Below, piece after piece: positions 56,901 through 64,000 of a stretch of DNA of 64,000 bases. The notes under the pieces are model-generated. The model was not told the origin of the DNA. It did not search any database and saw only the letters and a program-made list of their open reading frames with translations. The DNA lies in assembly GCF_004519295.1 (NCBI RefSeq), contig NZ_SOZH01000010.1:62001-126000 (forward strand). The letters run 5' to 3'. The stretch's first letter is position 1. Each line of letters starts with the position of its first letter. Position numbers and translations under genes: made by a program. This stretch comes from Cellulosimicrobium funkei. GTDB taxonomy: Bacteria; Actinomycetota; Actinomycetes; Actinomycetales; Cellulomonadaceae.

Positions 56901-58950
56901 CCCACGCGCCGAGCGCACGGCCGAGCTCGGCGGGTCGGCCGGGGGAGTCGCCCTTCCAGAACGGCAGCCGCCCCGGGATGCCCGGCGCGGGCGTGACGAG
57001 CACGCGGTCGGGCGTGATGTCCTCGATGCGCCACGTGCTCGACCCGAGCGTGAACGTGTCGCCGACGCGCGACTCGTAGACCATCTCCTCGTCGAGCTCG
57101 CCGACGCGCTTGCCGCCGCGCGGGGCGCGGCCGCCCGCGGTGTCCGGGTCGCCCGCGACGGTCCCGGTCCCGGCGTCCGTCGCGAGGAACACGCCGTACA
57201 TCCCGCGGTCGGGGATCGTGCCGCCGCTCGTCGCGGCGAGCCGCAGCGCGCCCGGCCGCCCGGTGAGCCGGCCCGACGCGCGGTCCCACACGATCCGCGC
57301 GCGCAGCTCGCCGAAGTCCTCGCTCGGGTAGCGGCCCGCGAGCATGTCGAGGACGGCGTGCAGCGACGCGTCGCCGAGGTGCGCGTAGGGCTCGCTGCGC
57401 CGCACGAGCGTCGCGAGCTCCGCGACCGTCCACTCGTCGACCGCGACCATCGCGACGACCTGCTGGGCGAGCACGTCGAGCGGGTTGGCGAGCACGTGGA
57501 GCTCCTCGATGCCGCCGGAGCGCATGCGCTCGGCGACGACCGCCGACGGCACGAGGTCGCCCCGGTGCGTGGGGAACACCACGCCGTGCGACACGGCCCC
57601 CACCTGGTGGCCCGCGCGCCCGATCCGCTGCAGGCCCGACGCGACCGAGGGCGGCGCCCCGACCTGGACCACGAGGTCCACCGCGCCCATGTCGATGCCG
57701 AGCTCGAGGCTCGACGTCGCGACCACCGCGGGCAGCCGGCCGTCCTTGAGCTCCGTCTCCGTGCGCGTGCGCTCGGCCCGGCTCATCGACCCGTGGTGCG
57801 CGCGGGCGATGACGGGCTCGACGCCCGAGCTCGCGCCCGACTGCGCCTGCACCTGCGCCGCGGTGACCGTGCCCGGGTCGAGCACGTCCTCGCCCTGACG
57901 CTCGGCCCACAGCTCGTTCATGCGCGCCGTGAGGCGCTCCGCTCCGCGGCGCGAGTTCGTGAAGACCAGCGTGGAGCGGTGGTCGGTGACGAGGTCGACG
58001 ACCCGCTCCTCGACGTGCGGCCAGACCGACGGGCGCGGCGGCCGGACGTCGGGCGCGCCCGTCGGGCGCGACGTCGCCGGGCCTGTGAGGTTGCGCTCGC
58101 CGGGGGGCAGGGGCGGCAGGTCGCCGTCCGACCGCGACCCGGCGTCCGGCACGATCGCCGCCGTCCCGAGGTCCGAGAGGTCCGGGACGGGCACGACGAC
58201 GTCGACCTCGATGTGCTTGCTCGACGGCGGCTGCACGACGACGACCTCGCGCCCGCCCTCGGCCTCGGGCCGGTGCCCGCCCAGGAAGGTCGCGACCGCC
58301 TCGACGGGGCGGACCGTGGCCGAGAGCCCGACGCGCTGCGCCGGGGGCCGCTCGTGCGCCTCGAGCAGCGCGTCCAGGCGCTCGAGCGACACGGCGAGGT
58401 GAGCGCCCCGCTTGGTGCCCGCCACCGCGTGGATCTCGTCGACGATCACCGTCTCGACGCCCACGAGCCCCGCGCGCGCCTGCGACGTCAGCACGAGGAA
58501 CAGCGACTCGGGCGTCGTGATGAGGATGTCCGGCGGGTGCGTGGCGAGCCGGCGGCGCTCGCTCGTGGGGGTGTCCCCGGTGCGCGTGCCGACGACGACG
58601 TCCGGCACGTCGAGCCCGAGCCGCACCGCGGCCTGGCGGATGCCCGCGAGCGGCGAGCGCAGGTTCCGCTCGACGTCCGCGGCGAGCGCCTTGAGCGGCG
58701 AGACGTAGACGACGCGGCAGCGCGCCTCGAGTGCCGGGGCCTCCTCCGGGGGCGCGGCGAGGATCCGGTCGAGCGACCAGAGGAACGCGGCGAGCGTCTT
58801 GCCCGAACCGGTCGGGGCGACCACGAGCGCGTGCCGGTCGCTCGACACGGCCTCCCACGCACCGGCCTGGGCGGCGGTCGGCGCGTCGAACGCGCCCGAG
58901 AACCACGCGCGCGTGGGCGCGGCGAAGCGGGCGAGCGGGTCCGAGGTCAC
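53977..58950 (-). CDS. lhr: Lhr-type ATP-dependent DNA helicase
   Basis: The 1657-residue superfamily 2 helicase of the Lhr group, a 3'-5' DNA/RNA-DNA translocase in repair. The motor has motif I APTGSGKT (residues 45-52), motif II VDEIH, motif III SATV and motif VI LQRIGRAGHQ. The long C-terminal Lhr-CTD follows (winged-helix and beta-barrel regions, MFASRFREAAARALLLPRR near residue 850). The frame is open far upstream into other genes; GTG 58950 is fixed by a leaderless promoter and the homologous start. nei2 is downstream, so the pair forms a repair operon. Confidence 0.95.
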   Translation of the reverse strand: MTSDPLARFAAPTRAWFSGAFDAPTAAQAGAWEAVSSDRHALVVAPTGSGKTLAAFLWSLDRILAAPPEEAPALEARCRVVYVSPLKALAADVERNLRSPLAGIRQAAVRLGLDVPDVVVGTRTGDTPTSERRRLATHPPDILITTPESLFLVLTSQARAGLVGVETVIVDEIHAVAGTKRGAHLAVSLERLDALLEAHERPPAQRVGLSATVRPVEAVATFLGGHRPEAEGGREVVVVQPPSSKHIEVDVVVPVPDLSDLGTAAIVPDAGSRSDGDLPPLPPGERNLTGPATSRPTGAPDVRPPRPSVWPHVEERVVDLVTDHRSTLVFTNSRRGAERLTARMNELWAERQGEDVLDPGTVTAAQVQAQSGASSGVEPVIARAHHGSMSRAERTRTETELKDGRLPAVVATSSLELGIDMGAVDLVVQVGAPPSVASGLQRIGRAGHQVGAVSHGVVFPTHRGDLVPSAVVAERMRSGGIEELHVLANPLDVLAQQVVAMVAVDEWTVAELATLVRRSEPYAHLGDASLHAVLDMLAGRYPSEDFGELRARIVWDRASGRLTGRPGALRLAATSGGTIPDRGMYGVFLATDAGTGTVAGDPDTAGGRAPRGGKRVGELDEEMVYESRVGDTFTLGSSTWRIEDITPDRVLVTPAPGIPGRLPFWKGDSPGRPAELGRALGAWVRETDALAATDPDAATDRLRTAGLDAWASDNLLAYLREQRDATGRVPDDRTVVVERFRDELGDWRVVVHSPYGAKVHAPWALVLAARLRERYGVDAAAMHADDGIVLRLPDTGDSWLEGATDGSGGLGGDAPVVGVEDLLLDPDDVLDAVRDELGGSVMFASRFREAAARALLLPRRRPDRRQPLWQQRQRSAQLLSVASEYPEFPIVLEAARECLQDDFDVAALTDLMRDLAAGRVRLVEVTTPTPSPFAQSLLFGYTAQFLYDGDAPLAERRAAALSLDPTLLAELLGGDGVAAQLADLLDPAQIERTEAELGALAPERQARHAEDVWDVLRRLGPLTEAEVAARTREDVRTDVAAWLRELEAARRIMPVRLAGVAPERAQQWAVVEDAGRLRDALGVALPVGIPEVFTEPVPDPLGDLVRRHARTHGPFTAADLAARLGLGVAVVVQTLERLEAARLVVRGRLRPEAIGGTGDDWCDAEVLRVLRRRSLAALRAEVEPVPAETLGVFLPRWQGLGALRGVDGLLRVVEQLSGAAVPASALETLVLPARVSDYTPTMLDELTTTGEVVWCGHAPLPGSGGGDGLVSLHLAEWAPLTLPDPGPAPETGLHATLLDLLEGSGGYFLPRLAERAGAETVPTLEALWDLVWSGHVTNDGLGSLRARLGAAGGTHRAPRAPARARPLARGRFAGLRPPTSPETVLRGGAGRWSALPPREPDPTRRAHALARVLLDRHGVLTRAVAPAEGVAGSFRAVYRVLSELEATGAARRGYFVEHLGGSQFALPGAVDQLRTDAQDRERALEADAAAAASDPFAPLPDARTSRGGPRPGAVLLAATDPANPYGAALPWPARPSTGPGAPGTDGTDGTTGEGSRGHRPGRKAGAVVVLSDGDLALYVERGGRSVLSFVDGPRLAEASAALVRAVRAGTLGKIVVQRVDGVEALAGAGTTRTPADDAVRALLDAGFRATPRGLRAA

Positions 58951-58962
58951 GCGCCCATTCTG
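58948..58962 (-). promoter_or_regulatory. Leaderless promoter of lhr
   Basis: Minus-strand CAGAAT (58962-58957), 6 nt, then GTG 58950. The first base departs from T. Confidence 0.45.
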
Positions 58963-59105
58963 GGGGTGCCCACCCACACGCGCCCGCCGCAGCGTGCCGG
59001 CGCCCCGGCGGCCCGCCCGTGCGCCTCGGTGACCGGGTGCGAACCCGGACGACGCGGTGCGGCCCGCGCGTCCCGGCGCGCGACCGGGCGGCCGCGGATC
59101 CGTGC

Positions 59106-59120
59106 AAGGCTTGGTCCGTG
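59106..59120 (+). promoter_or_regulatory. Leaderless promoter of the DUF3046 gene
   Basis: AAGGCT (59106-59111), 6 nt, then GTG 59118. It is a one-base variant of the TAGGCT box upstream of pgsA. Confidence 0.45.
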
Positions 59121-59351
59121 CGCTACCGCGAGTTCTCCGAGCTGGTCGACGAGGTGTTCGGCGAGGCCCTGGGCCGCGCCTACGTGCGCGAGCAGGTGCT
59201 GTCCGCGCTCGACGACCGGACCGCCGCCCAGGCGCTCGAGGACGGGGTCGAGCCGCGCGTCGTCTGGCACGCGCTGTGCGACGCGCTCGACGTGCCCGAC
59301 CCGCGGCGCTGGGGGAACGACGACCACCGCCAGGCGCCGCCGCGCCGCTGA
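59118..59351 (+). CDS. DUF3046 family protein
   Basis: The 77-residue acidic helical protein (starts VRYREFSELVDEVFGEALGR) is of a family usually encoded just upstream of recA in actinobacteria (compare Rv2738c). Its role is unknown. Here recA lies 3.3 kb downstream, separated by two other genes. The second half contains VEPRVVWHALCDALDVPDPR with the family tryptophan. Confidence 0.85.
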   Translation: MRYREFSELVDEVFGEALGRAYVREQVLSALDDRTAAQALEDGVEPRVVWHALCDALDVPDPRRWGNDDHRQAPPRR

Positions 59352-59439
59352 CCGGCCCGGCCGACCTGCGCGGCCCAAACCTGCCCCGACCTGCTCGGGA
59401 CCCGGGGACGCCCGAGGGGCGCACCCTGCCGCGCCCCGC

Positions 59440-59454
59440 GATGATGGCGGCATG
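59440..59454 (+). promoter_or_regulatory. Leaderless promoter of the holin-like/phosphodiesterase gene
   Basis: GATGAT (59440-59445), 6 nt, then ATG 59452. Weaker match to the consensus. Confidence 0.4.
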
Positions 59455-61638
59455 AGCGTTCCCGCCCGCGGCCGCCTCGCCACGCTGCGCCTCACCGCCG
59501 CCGACGTGCGCGGCGCGGCCTGGTCTCTCGTCTCGACGGCGGCCGGGCTGGGGCTCGCGATCTGGGTCGTCCCCGGGGTCGAGGTGACCAACCCCTGGTC
59601 GCTCGTCCTCGCGGCGCTCGCGGTGGCGGTGGGCGACGCGCTGCTGCGCCCGGTGCTGCGCGGGGTCGCACGCCGGTCTGGCGTCGTCGGCGCGCTCGTG
59701 TCGGGCGTGGTCGCCCAGGTCGCGGTCGCGTGGGCCGCGCTCACCTACCTCCCGGGGTTCCGCAGCGGGACGTGGACCGACGTCCTCGCCGTCCTCGTCA
59801 TCGCGGCCGTGCTCATGGCGCTCGGGCGCTGGGTCGTCGGGGCGAGCGACAACGAGTACGTGATCGGGGACCTGCTCCGGCGCGCGCGGCGCCAGGCAGG
59901 CGTGCCCCGTGGAGCCGCCGCGGGCGCCGCCGCGGAGCGCCAGGCGGGCCTGCTCGTCGTCCTGCTCGACGGCGTCGCGCGCCCCACGCTCGACTACGCC
60001 CTCCAGGCCGGCCTGGCCCCGACGGTCGCGCGGTGGCTCGGCGACGGCAGCCACCACCTCACGACGTGGTGGGCCCGCGTGCCCGCGACGACGCCGGCCT
60101 CGACCCTCGGGCTCCTGCACGGGTCGACCGAGCACGTCCCCGCCTTCCGGTGGTGGTCGCGCGCGCTGGGGCGGCTCGTCGTGACGAACCGGCCCGCGGA
60201 CGCGGCGGCGGTCGAGGCGCGCACGAGCGACGGCGCGGGTCTGCTCGCGGGCGGCGGCGTGGCCGTCTCGACGATGTTCTCCGGGGACGCGGCGACGAGC
60301 CTGCTCGTCATGAGCCGGGCGCGCGAGGGCCTGGGGCCCGGGCAGATGTTCGTGCACTTCTTCGCGAGCCCGTTCGTCCTCGTGCGCGCCGTGGTCGTCG
60401 CGCTCGGCGAGCTGCTCAAGGAGCTCTACCAGGGCTGGCAGCAGGCCGTGCGCGGCGTCGAGCCCCGCGTCTCGCGCCTCGGCTGGTACCCGGTGCTGCG
60501 CGCCGTGACGAACGTCGTGCTGCGCGACCTCAACACGACGCTCGTCGCGGAGCAGCTCGTGCGCGGGGCGCCCGTCGTGTGCGTCGACCTCGTGGACTAC
60601 GACGAGATCGCGCACCACGCCGGGCCGCTGCGGCCCGAGTCGCTGCGCGCGCTCGAGGGCCTGGACCGCGTCGTCGGGCTCTGGGAGCAGGTCGCGGCCG
60701 TCGCGCCCCGGCGCTACGACGTCGTCGTGCTCTCGGACCACGGGCAGTCGCTCGGCCCGACGTTCGAGCAGGTCACCGGGCGGTCCTTCCTCGACGAGGT
60801 GCGACGCCTCATGGCGCTCGACCCGCCTGGCGACGGCGCTCGTGCGGACGACGACGGCCGCGCCCGGGACGGCTCCGCGTCCGCCCGGGGTGAGGGCCGG
60901 CGTCGGGCGACGGCCCCGGACAGCGAGGCGTGGGGCCCCGCGAACACGGCCCTCAACGCGCTGCGGCCCGGGCAGCCGGACGCGCAGGCGGGCCGCATGC
61001 TCGTGGGCCCGGACCGCTCCGAGCGCCGCGCCGACGCCGCACCCGCCCTGCCCGAGCTGCCCGAGGTCGCGGTCGTCGGGTCGGGCAACCTCGGGATGGT
61101 GTGGTTCCCGCGCGAGCCGCGGCGCCTCACGGGTGACGAGGTCCGCGCCCGGTGGCCCGCGCTGCTCCCGGGTCTCGTCGCGAACCCCGCGGTCGGCGTC
61201 GTCGTCGAGCGTGGCCCGCGCGGGGAGGTCCGGGCGCACGGCCGGGGTGGCTCGCGCGACCTGCTGACGGGCGAGGTCGTGGGCGTCGACCCGGTCGCAC
61301 CGTTCGGGTCGCGCGCGGTGGCGGACCTCGTGCGCGTCGCCGGGCTGGAGGACGCCGGGGACCTCGTGCTGGTCTCGAGCGTCGACGAGGTGGGGATGGT
61401 GCACGCGTTCGAAGGCCTGGTCGGGTCGCACGGTGGCCTCGGCGGGGCGCAGAACCAGGCGGTGCTGCTGCACCCGGCGCACCTCGCGGTGCCCGGCGAC
61501 GAGCTCGAGGACGTCGACGGCACGCCGATGCTCGTCGGGGCGGAGGCGGTGCACCGCCGGCTCGTCGCGTGGCTCACCGACCTGGGGGTACGGCCGCCGG
61601 TGGCCGAGGACGCGTCGGGCCGGGGGAGCGGCGCGTGA
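59452..61638 (+). CDS. Fusion of phage-holin-IV-like membrane domain and alkaline-phosphatase-type phosphodiesterase
   Basis: The 728 residues start with four membrane helices (about residues 20-125: WSLVSTAAGLGLAIWVVPGV, the VAQVAVAWAALTYLPGF region, LAVLVIAAVLMALGRWVVG) of the holin superfamily IV type. A large cytosolic-fold domain follows with alkaline-phosphatase-superfamily metal sites: LVVLLDGVARPTL, a Thr/Ser nucleophile candidate at ATTPASTLGLL, DYDEIAHHAGP and LSDHGQSLGPT. The substrate is unknown; type I phosphodiesterase/nucleotide pyrophosphatase is the closest group. GTG 61635 of the next gene overlaps the stop. Confidence 0.85.
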   Translation: MSVPARGRLATLRLTAADVRGAAWSLVSTAAGLGLAIWVVPGVEVTNPWSLVLAALAVAVGDALLRPVLRGVARRSGVVGALVSGVVAQVAVAWAALTYLPGFRSGTWTDVLAVLVIAAVLMALGRWVVGASDNEYVIGDLLRRARRQAGVPRGAAAGAAAERQAGLLVVLLDGVARPTLDYALQAGLAPTVARWLGDGSHHLTTWWARVPATTPASTLGLLHGSTEHVPAFRWWSRALGRLVVTNRPADAAAVEARTSDGAGLLAGGGVAVSTMFSGDAATSLLVMSRAREGLGPGQMFVHFFASPFVLVRAVVVALGELLKELYQGWQQAVRGVEPRVSRLGWYPVLRAVTNVVLRDLNTTLVAEQLVRGAPVVCVDLVDYDEIAHHAGPLRPESLRALEGLDRVVGLWEQVAAVAPRRYDVVVLSDHGQSLGPTFEQVTGRSFLDEVRRLMALDPPGDGARADDDGRARDGSASARGEGRRRATAPDSEAWGPANTALNALRPGQPDAQAGRMLVGPDRSERRADAAPALPELPEVAVVGSGNLGMVWFPREPRRLTGDEVRARWPALLPGLVANPAVGVVVERGPRGEVRAHGRGGSRDLLTGEVVGVDPVAPFGSRAVADLVRVAGLEDAGDLVLVSSVDEVGMVHAFEGLVGSHGGLGGAQNQAVLLHPAHLAVPGDELEDVDGTPMLVGAEAVHRRLVAWLTDLGVRPPVAEDASGRGSGA

Positions 61639-62435
61639 GCGTCACCGTGACGTGGCTCGGCCACTCGACCGCGGTCCTCGACCTCGCCGCGACCGCCGGC
61701 GGCCCGACGGCGCGGCTCGTGACCGACCCGCTCCTGCACCGGCACGCGGGGATGCTGCGCCGGCGCGGCGAGCAGCCGGCCCCGGTGTGGCGGGGCGGCG
61801 ACGCCGTCCTGCTGTCCCACCTCCACCACGACCACGCCGAGCTGCGGTCGCTGCGGCTCCTCGGCGACGTGCCGGTCCTCACGGCGCCCGCCAACGCGCG
61901 GTGGTTGCGCGGCAAGGGGCTGCGCGGCGTCGGGCTGGACGACGAGTGGCACGCCGTGGGGCCGGCGGGGGCCGGGGTCGAGACGCGGCTCGTCACCGCG
62001 GTGCACGGGCACCGGCCGATGCCGCACCGGCCCAACGCCGCGAACGGCCACCTCGTGCGGACCACCGGTCCCGACGGCCTGCGCGTGTGGGTGGCGGGCG
62101 ACACCGAGCACCACCCCGGGATGGCGCACCTCCCGGCGCTCGCGGGCGGTCCGGTGGACGTGGCCCTCGTGCCGGTCGGCGGGTGGGGGCCGCGGCTCTC
62201 GGGCGGGCACCTGGGCCCGGTGCAGGCCGCGCGGGCGTGCGCCGAGGTCGGGGTGCGGGTCGCGGTACCGGTGCACTGGGGGACGCTGCACGCGCCGGGC
62301 GGCCAGCACCTGCCGCGCGGCTGGATGGACCACGCGGGCGCGGCGTTCGAGGCGGCCGCGCAGCGCGAGGCGCCCGGGACGCGGGTCGTCGTGCTGCGGC
62401 CCGGCGAGTCGTGGTCCGCGGACGACGACGAGTGA
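61635..62435 (+). CDS. UlaG-like MBL-fold metallo-hydrolase
   Basis: The 266 residues carry an MBL fold of the UlaG/YfcE-like lactonase group: WLGHSTAVLDL at the first strand, the motif LLSHLHHDHAELRSLRLLG (HxHxDH), VWVAGDTEHHPGM and a terminal PVHWGTLH. It overlaps the preceding gene by 4 nt and lies before recA. The reaction is unknown. The first helix has no export signal. Confidence 0.88.
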   Translation: MSVTVTWLGHSTAVLDLAATAGGPTARLVTDPLLHRHAGMLRRRGEQPAPVWRGGDAVLLSHLHHDHAELRSLRLLGDVPVLTAPANARWLRGKGLRGVGLDDEWHAVGPAGAGVETRLVTAVHGHRPMPHRPNAANGHLVRTTGPDGLRVWVAGDTEHHPGMAHLPALAGGPVDVALVPVGGWGPRLSGGHLGPVQAARACAEVGVRVAVPVHWGTLHAPGGQHLPRGWMDHAGAAFEAAAQREAPGTRVVVLRPGESWSADDDE

Positions 62436-62474
62436 GCCCGCGAGTCGCGGACACGCCGGGGCGGGTTCCGTGAT

Positions 62475-62488
62475 CGAACACGTGTTCG
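62475..62488. promoter_or_regulatory. SOS box (LexA site) of recA
   Basis: CGAACACGTGTTCG, a perfect palindrome matching the actinobacterial LexA site CGAAC-N4-GTTCG. It lies 2 nt upstream of a -10 box TAGAGT (62491-62496) and overlaps the promoter spacer. Confidence 0.85.
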
Positions 62489-62490
62489 GC

Positions 62491-62496
62491 TAGAGT
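62491..62496 (+). promoter_or_regulatory. -10 box of recA
   Basis: TAGAGT with the SOS box immediately upstream; transcription start near 62503, leader about 140 nt. Confidence 0.6.
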
Positions 62497-62644
62497 TGTG
62501 CACAGGGCGCGCTCCGGCGGGCTCAGGACGCCGGTCCGGCACGACGGTCCCCAGGTCCGGGGCTCGTCGGCACCGCGTGTCGGTGGCTGCCCGTAACGTC
62601 GGGCCACAACGAACTGATGGACGTCGAACCGAAGGTGGACTGAC

Positions 62645-63757
62645 ATGCCCGCACCCGCAGACCGCGAGAAGGCGCTCGAGGCAGCCCTCGCCCAGATCGA
62701 CCGGAGCTTCGGCAAGGGCTCCGTCATGCGCCTCGGCGAGGAAGGCCGCGCCCCCGTCGAGGTCATCCCCACGGGCTCCATCGCGCTGGACATCGCGCTC
62801 GGCATCGGGGGCCTGCCGCGCGGGCGCGTCATCGAGGTGTACGGCCCGGAGTCCTCCGGAAAGACGACCGTGGCGCTGCACGCCGTGGCCAGCGCCCAGC
62901 GCGCCGGCGGCATCGCGGCGTTCATCGACGCCGAGCACGCCCTCGACCCGGAGTACGCCAAGAAGCTCGGCGTCGACACCGACGCCCTGCTCGTCTCCCA
63001 GCCGGACACGGGGGAGCAGGCGCTCGAGATCACGGACATGCTGATCCGCTCGGGCGCGCTCGACATCATCGTCATCGACTCCGTCGCGGCCCTCGTGCCC
63101 AAGGCGGAGATCGAGGGCGAGATGGGCGACAGCCACGTCGGTCTCCAGGCCCGCCTCATGTCGCAGGCGCTGCGCAAGATCACCGGCGCGCTCAGCGCGT
63201 CCGGCACGACCGCGATCTTCATCAACCAGCTCCGCGAGAAGATCGGCGTGTTCTTCGGCTCTCCCGAGACGACGACCGGTGGCAAGGCGCTGAAGTTCTA
63301 CGCCTCGGTCCGTCTCGACATCCGCCGCATCGAGACCCTCAAGGAGGGCACCGACGCGGTCGGCAACCGGACCCGCGTGAAGGTCGTCAAGAACAAGATG
63401 GCGCCGCCGTTCAAGCAGGCCGAGTTCGACATCCTCTACGGGGTCGGCATCTCCCGCGAGGGTGGCCTCATCGACATGGGCGTGGAGCACGGGTTCGTGC
63501 GCAAGTCCGGGTCGTGGTTCACCTACGGCGGCGACCAGCTCGGGCAGGGCAAGGAGAACGCGCGCTCGTTCCTGCGCGACAACCCCGACCTCGCGAACGA
63601 GCTCGAGAAGAAGATCAAGGAAAAGCTCGGCGTCGGGGCCAAGGTCGACGCACCGGCCGACCCGGCCGCCGGCGTGACCGTCGCGGCCGACGCCGCCGTG
63701 GCCGCTCCGGCCAAGGCGACCGCCGCGGCCGGCAAGGGGAAGAAGTCGCCGTTCTGA
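62645..63757 (+). CDS. recA: Recombinase RecA
   Basis: Central homologous-recombination and SOS protein. The 370 residues contain the P-loop [13 protein letters not shown], the core [63 protein letters not shown] and the C-terminal domain ending KGKKSPF. No intein is present (some mycobacterial recA genes have one). AAGGTGG lies just upstream of ATG 62645. An upstream SOS box implies LexA control. recX follows immediately. Confidence 0.98.
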   Translation: MPAPADREKALEAALAQIDRSFGKGSVMRLGEEGRAPVEVIPTGSIALDIALGIGGLPRGRVIEVYGPESSGKTTVALHAVASAQRAGGIAAFIDAEHALDPEYAKKLGVDTDALLVSQPDTGEQALEITDMLIRSGALDIIVIDSVAALVPKAEIEGEMGDSHVGLQARLMSQALRKITGALSASGTTAIFINQLREKIGVFFGSPETTTGGKALKFYASVRLDIRRIETLKEGTDAVGNRTRVKVVKNKMAPPFKQAEFDILYGVGISREGGLIDMGVEHGFVRKSGSWFTYGGDQLGQGKENARSFLRDNPDLANELEKKIKEKLGVGAKVDAPADPAAGVTVAADAAVAAPAKATAAAGKGKKSPF

Positions 63758-64000
63758 TCGGCGAGCAGGACGGGGTCGAGGGCGCCGAGCCCGTCGACCC
63801 GTCCGCGGAGGACGACGGGCGCCGCTCCGGCCGCAAGGCCGGGCGGCGCCCGCGCCCGTCGCTGCACGAGCTCGTGGAGCGCGGCGAGATCAGCGACGCC
63901 GACCTCGCCGAGCGTGCCCGCGAGACCGTCCTGCGCATCCTCACCGCGGCCCCGAAGAGCCGCGCGGAGCTCACGCAGTCGCTCGCGCGCAAGGGCTACC
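63754..64000 (+). CDS. recX: RecX regulatory protein, N-terminal part (3' end outside window)
   Basis: Regulates RecA filament activity. The open frame overlaps the recA stop and runs past the window edge. About 80 codons are visible, including the RecX-type segment [20 protein letters not shown] preceded by [13 protein letters not shown]. The start codon is unresolved: only a CTG (63754, overlapping the recA stop) or an ATC precede the family region closely, and the first GTG in frame (63874) would cut into conserved sequence. A non-standard or coupled start is possible. Confidence 0.85.
   Translation, partial: MIGEQDGVEGAEPVDPSAEDDGRRSGRKAGRRPRPSLHELVERGEISDADLAERARETVLRILTAAPKSRAELTQSLARKGY

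Noticed and set aside
53977-61638. Very long open frames: minus 53977-61554 extending lhr to 2525 codons, and plus 54277-61638 extending the phosphodiesterase gene to 2453 codons
   Set aside because: They are continuous only because of the high GC content. The extra parts are antisense to, or out of frame with, genes with clear motifs; starts at 58950 and 59452 are supported by promoter spacing and domain starts.

Overview
The window is about 74% GC by eye, uses GTG starts heavily and shows almost continuous antisense open frames. It carries the conserved actinobacterial gene order tsf-pyrH-frr-cdsA-rlmN, dxr-rip-ispG, proS, rimP-nusA-ylxR-infB-rbfA-truB-ribF, rpsO-pnp-M16 protease-dapB, dapA-rnj, ftsK-pgsA-cinA-clgR and recA-recX. 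This points to a member of the Actinomycetota, most likely Micrococcales of the Cellulomonas / Cellulosimicrobium / Isoptericola type. The genus is an inference; no 16S rRNA gene is present.

Layout. 1-10385: translation factors and nucleotide, lipid and isoprenoid biosynthesis (tsf, pyrH, frr, cdsA, rlmN, a DivIVA-like protein, a methyltransferase, dxr, a site-2 protease, ispG, a GNAT protein). 10426-14526: an Fpg-type glycosylase, proS and a DUF4439-like lipoprotein. 14674-22565: the rimP-nusA-ylxR-infB-rbfA-truB-ribF translation block, with a chain of three overlapping micro-ORFs in the infB leader. 22568-31352: an accessory block splitting ribF from rpsO, made of an ABC ATPase with a membrane partner, a MacB-like exporter divergent from a NarL-type two-component system, and an animal-type haem peroxidase. 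31505-36604: rpsO, pnp, M16 protease, dapB. 36601-41811: accessory genes where many relatives have thyX (TPR membrane protein, unknown protein, GNAT, AzlCD exporter, YqhA-like protein, aldehyde dehydrogenase). 41949-45573: dapA, RNase J, a DUF4328-like membrane protein. 45623-48124: TetR regulator with a clear operator, its small membrane target, an orphan Imm51-like immunity protein, an MBL-fold hydrolase. 48246-53041: ftsK, pgsA, cinA, clgR. 53093-64000: a repair-rich end with nei2-lhr, DUF3046, a holin-like/phosphodiesterase fusion, an MBL protein, LexA-controlled recA and the start of recX.

The strongest regulatory pattern is a recurrent promoter: an NANNNT hexamer (TAGGGT, TAGGCT, TAGACT, GATACT, TACGGT and similar) followed 6 or 7 nt later by the start codon. 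Thirteen genes show it and should be translated from leaderless mRNAs. Most of the rest have an AGGAGG-like site or are coupled by ATGA/GTGA overlaps. No CRISPR array, insertion sequence, prophage, tRNA or rRNA was found. I did not find a complete undescribed system. The items most worth testing are the infB micro-ORF chain, the leaderless promoter class, the TetR operator circuit, the orphan immunity protein and the peroxidase/ABC/two-component block.
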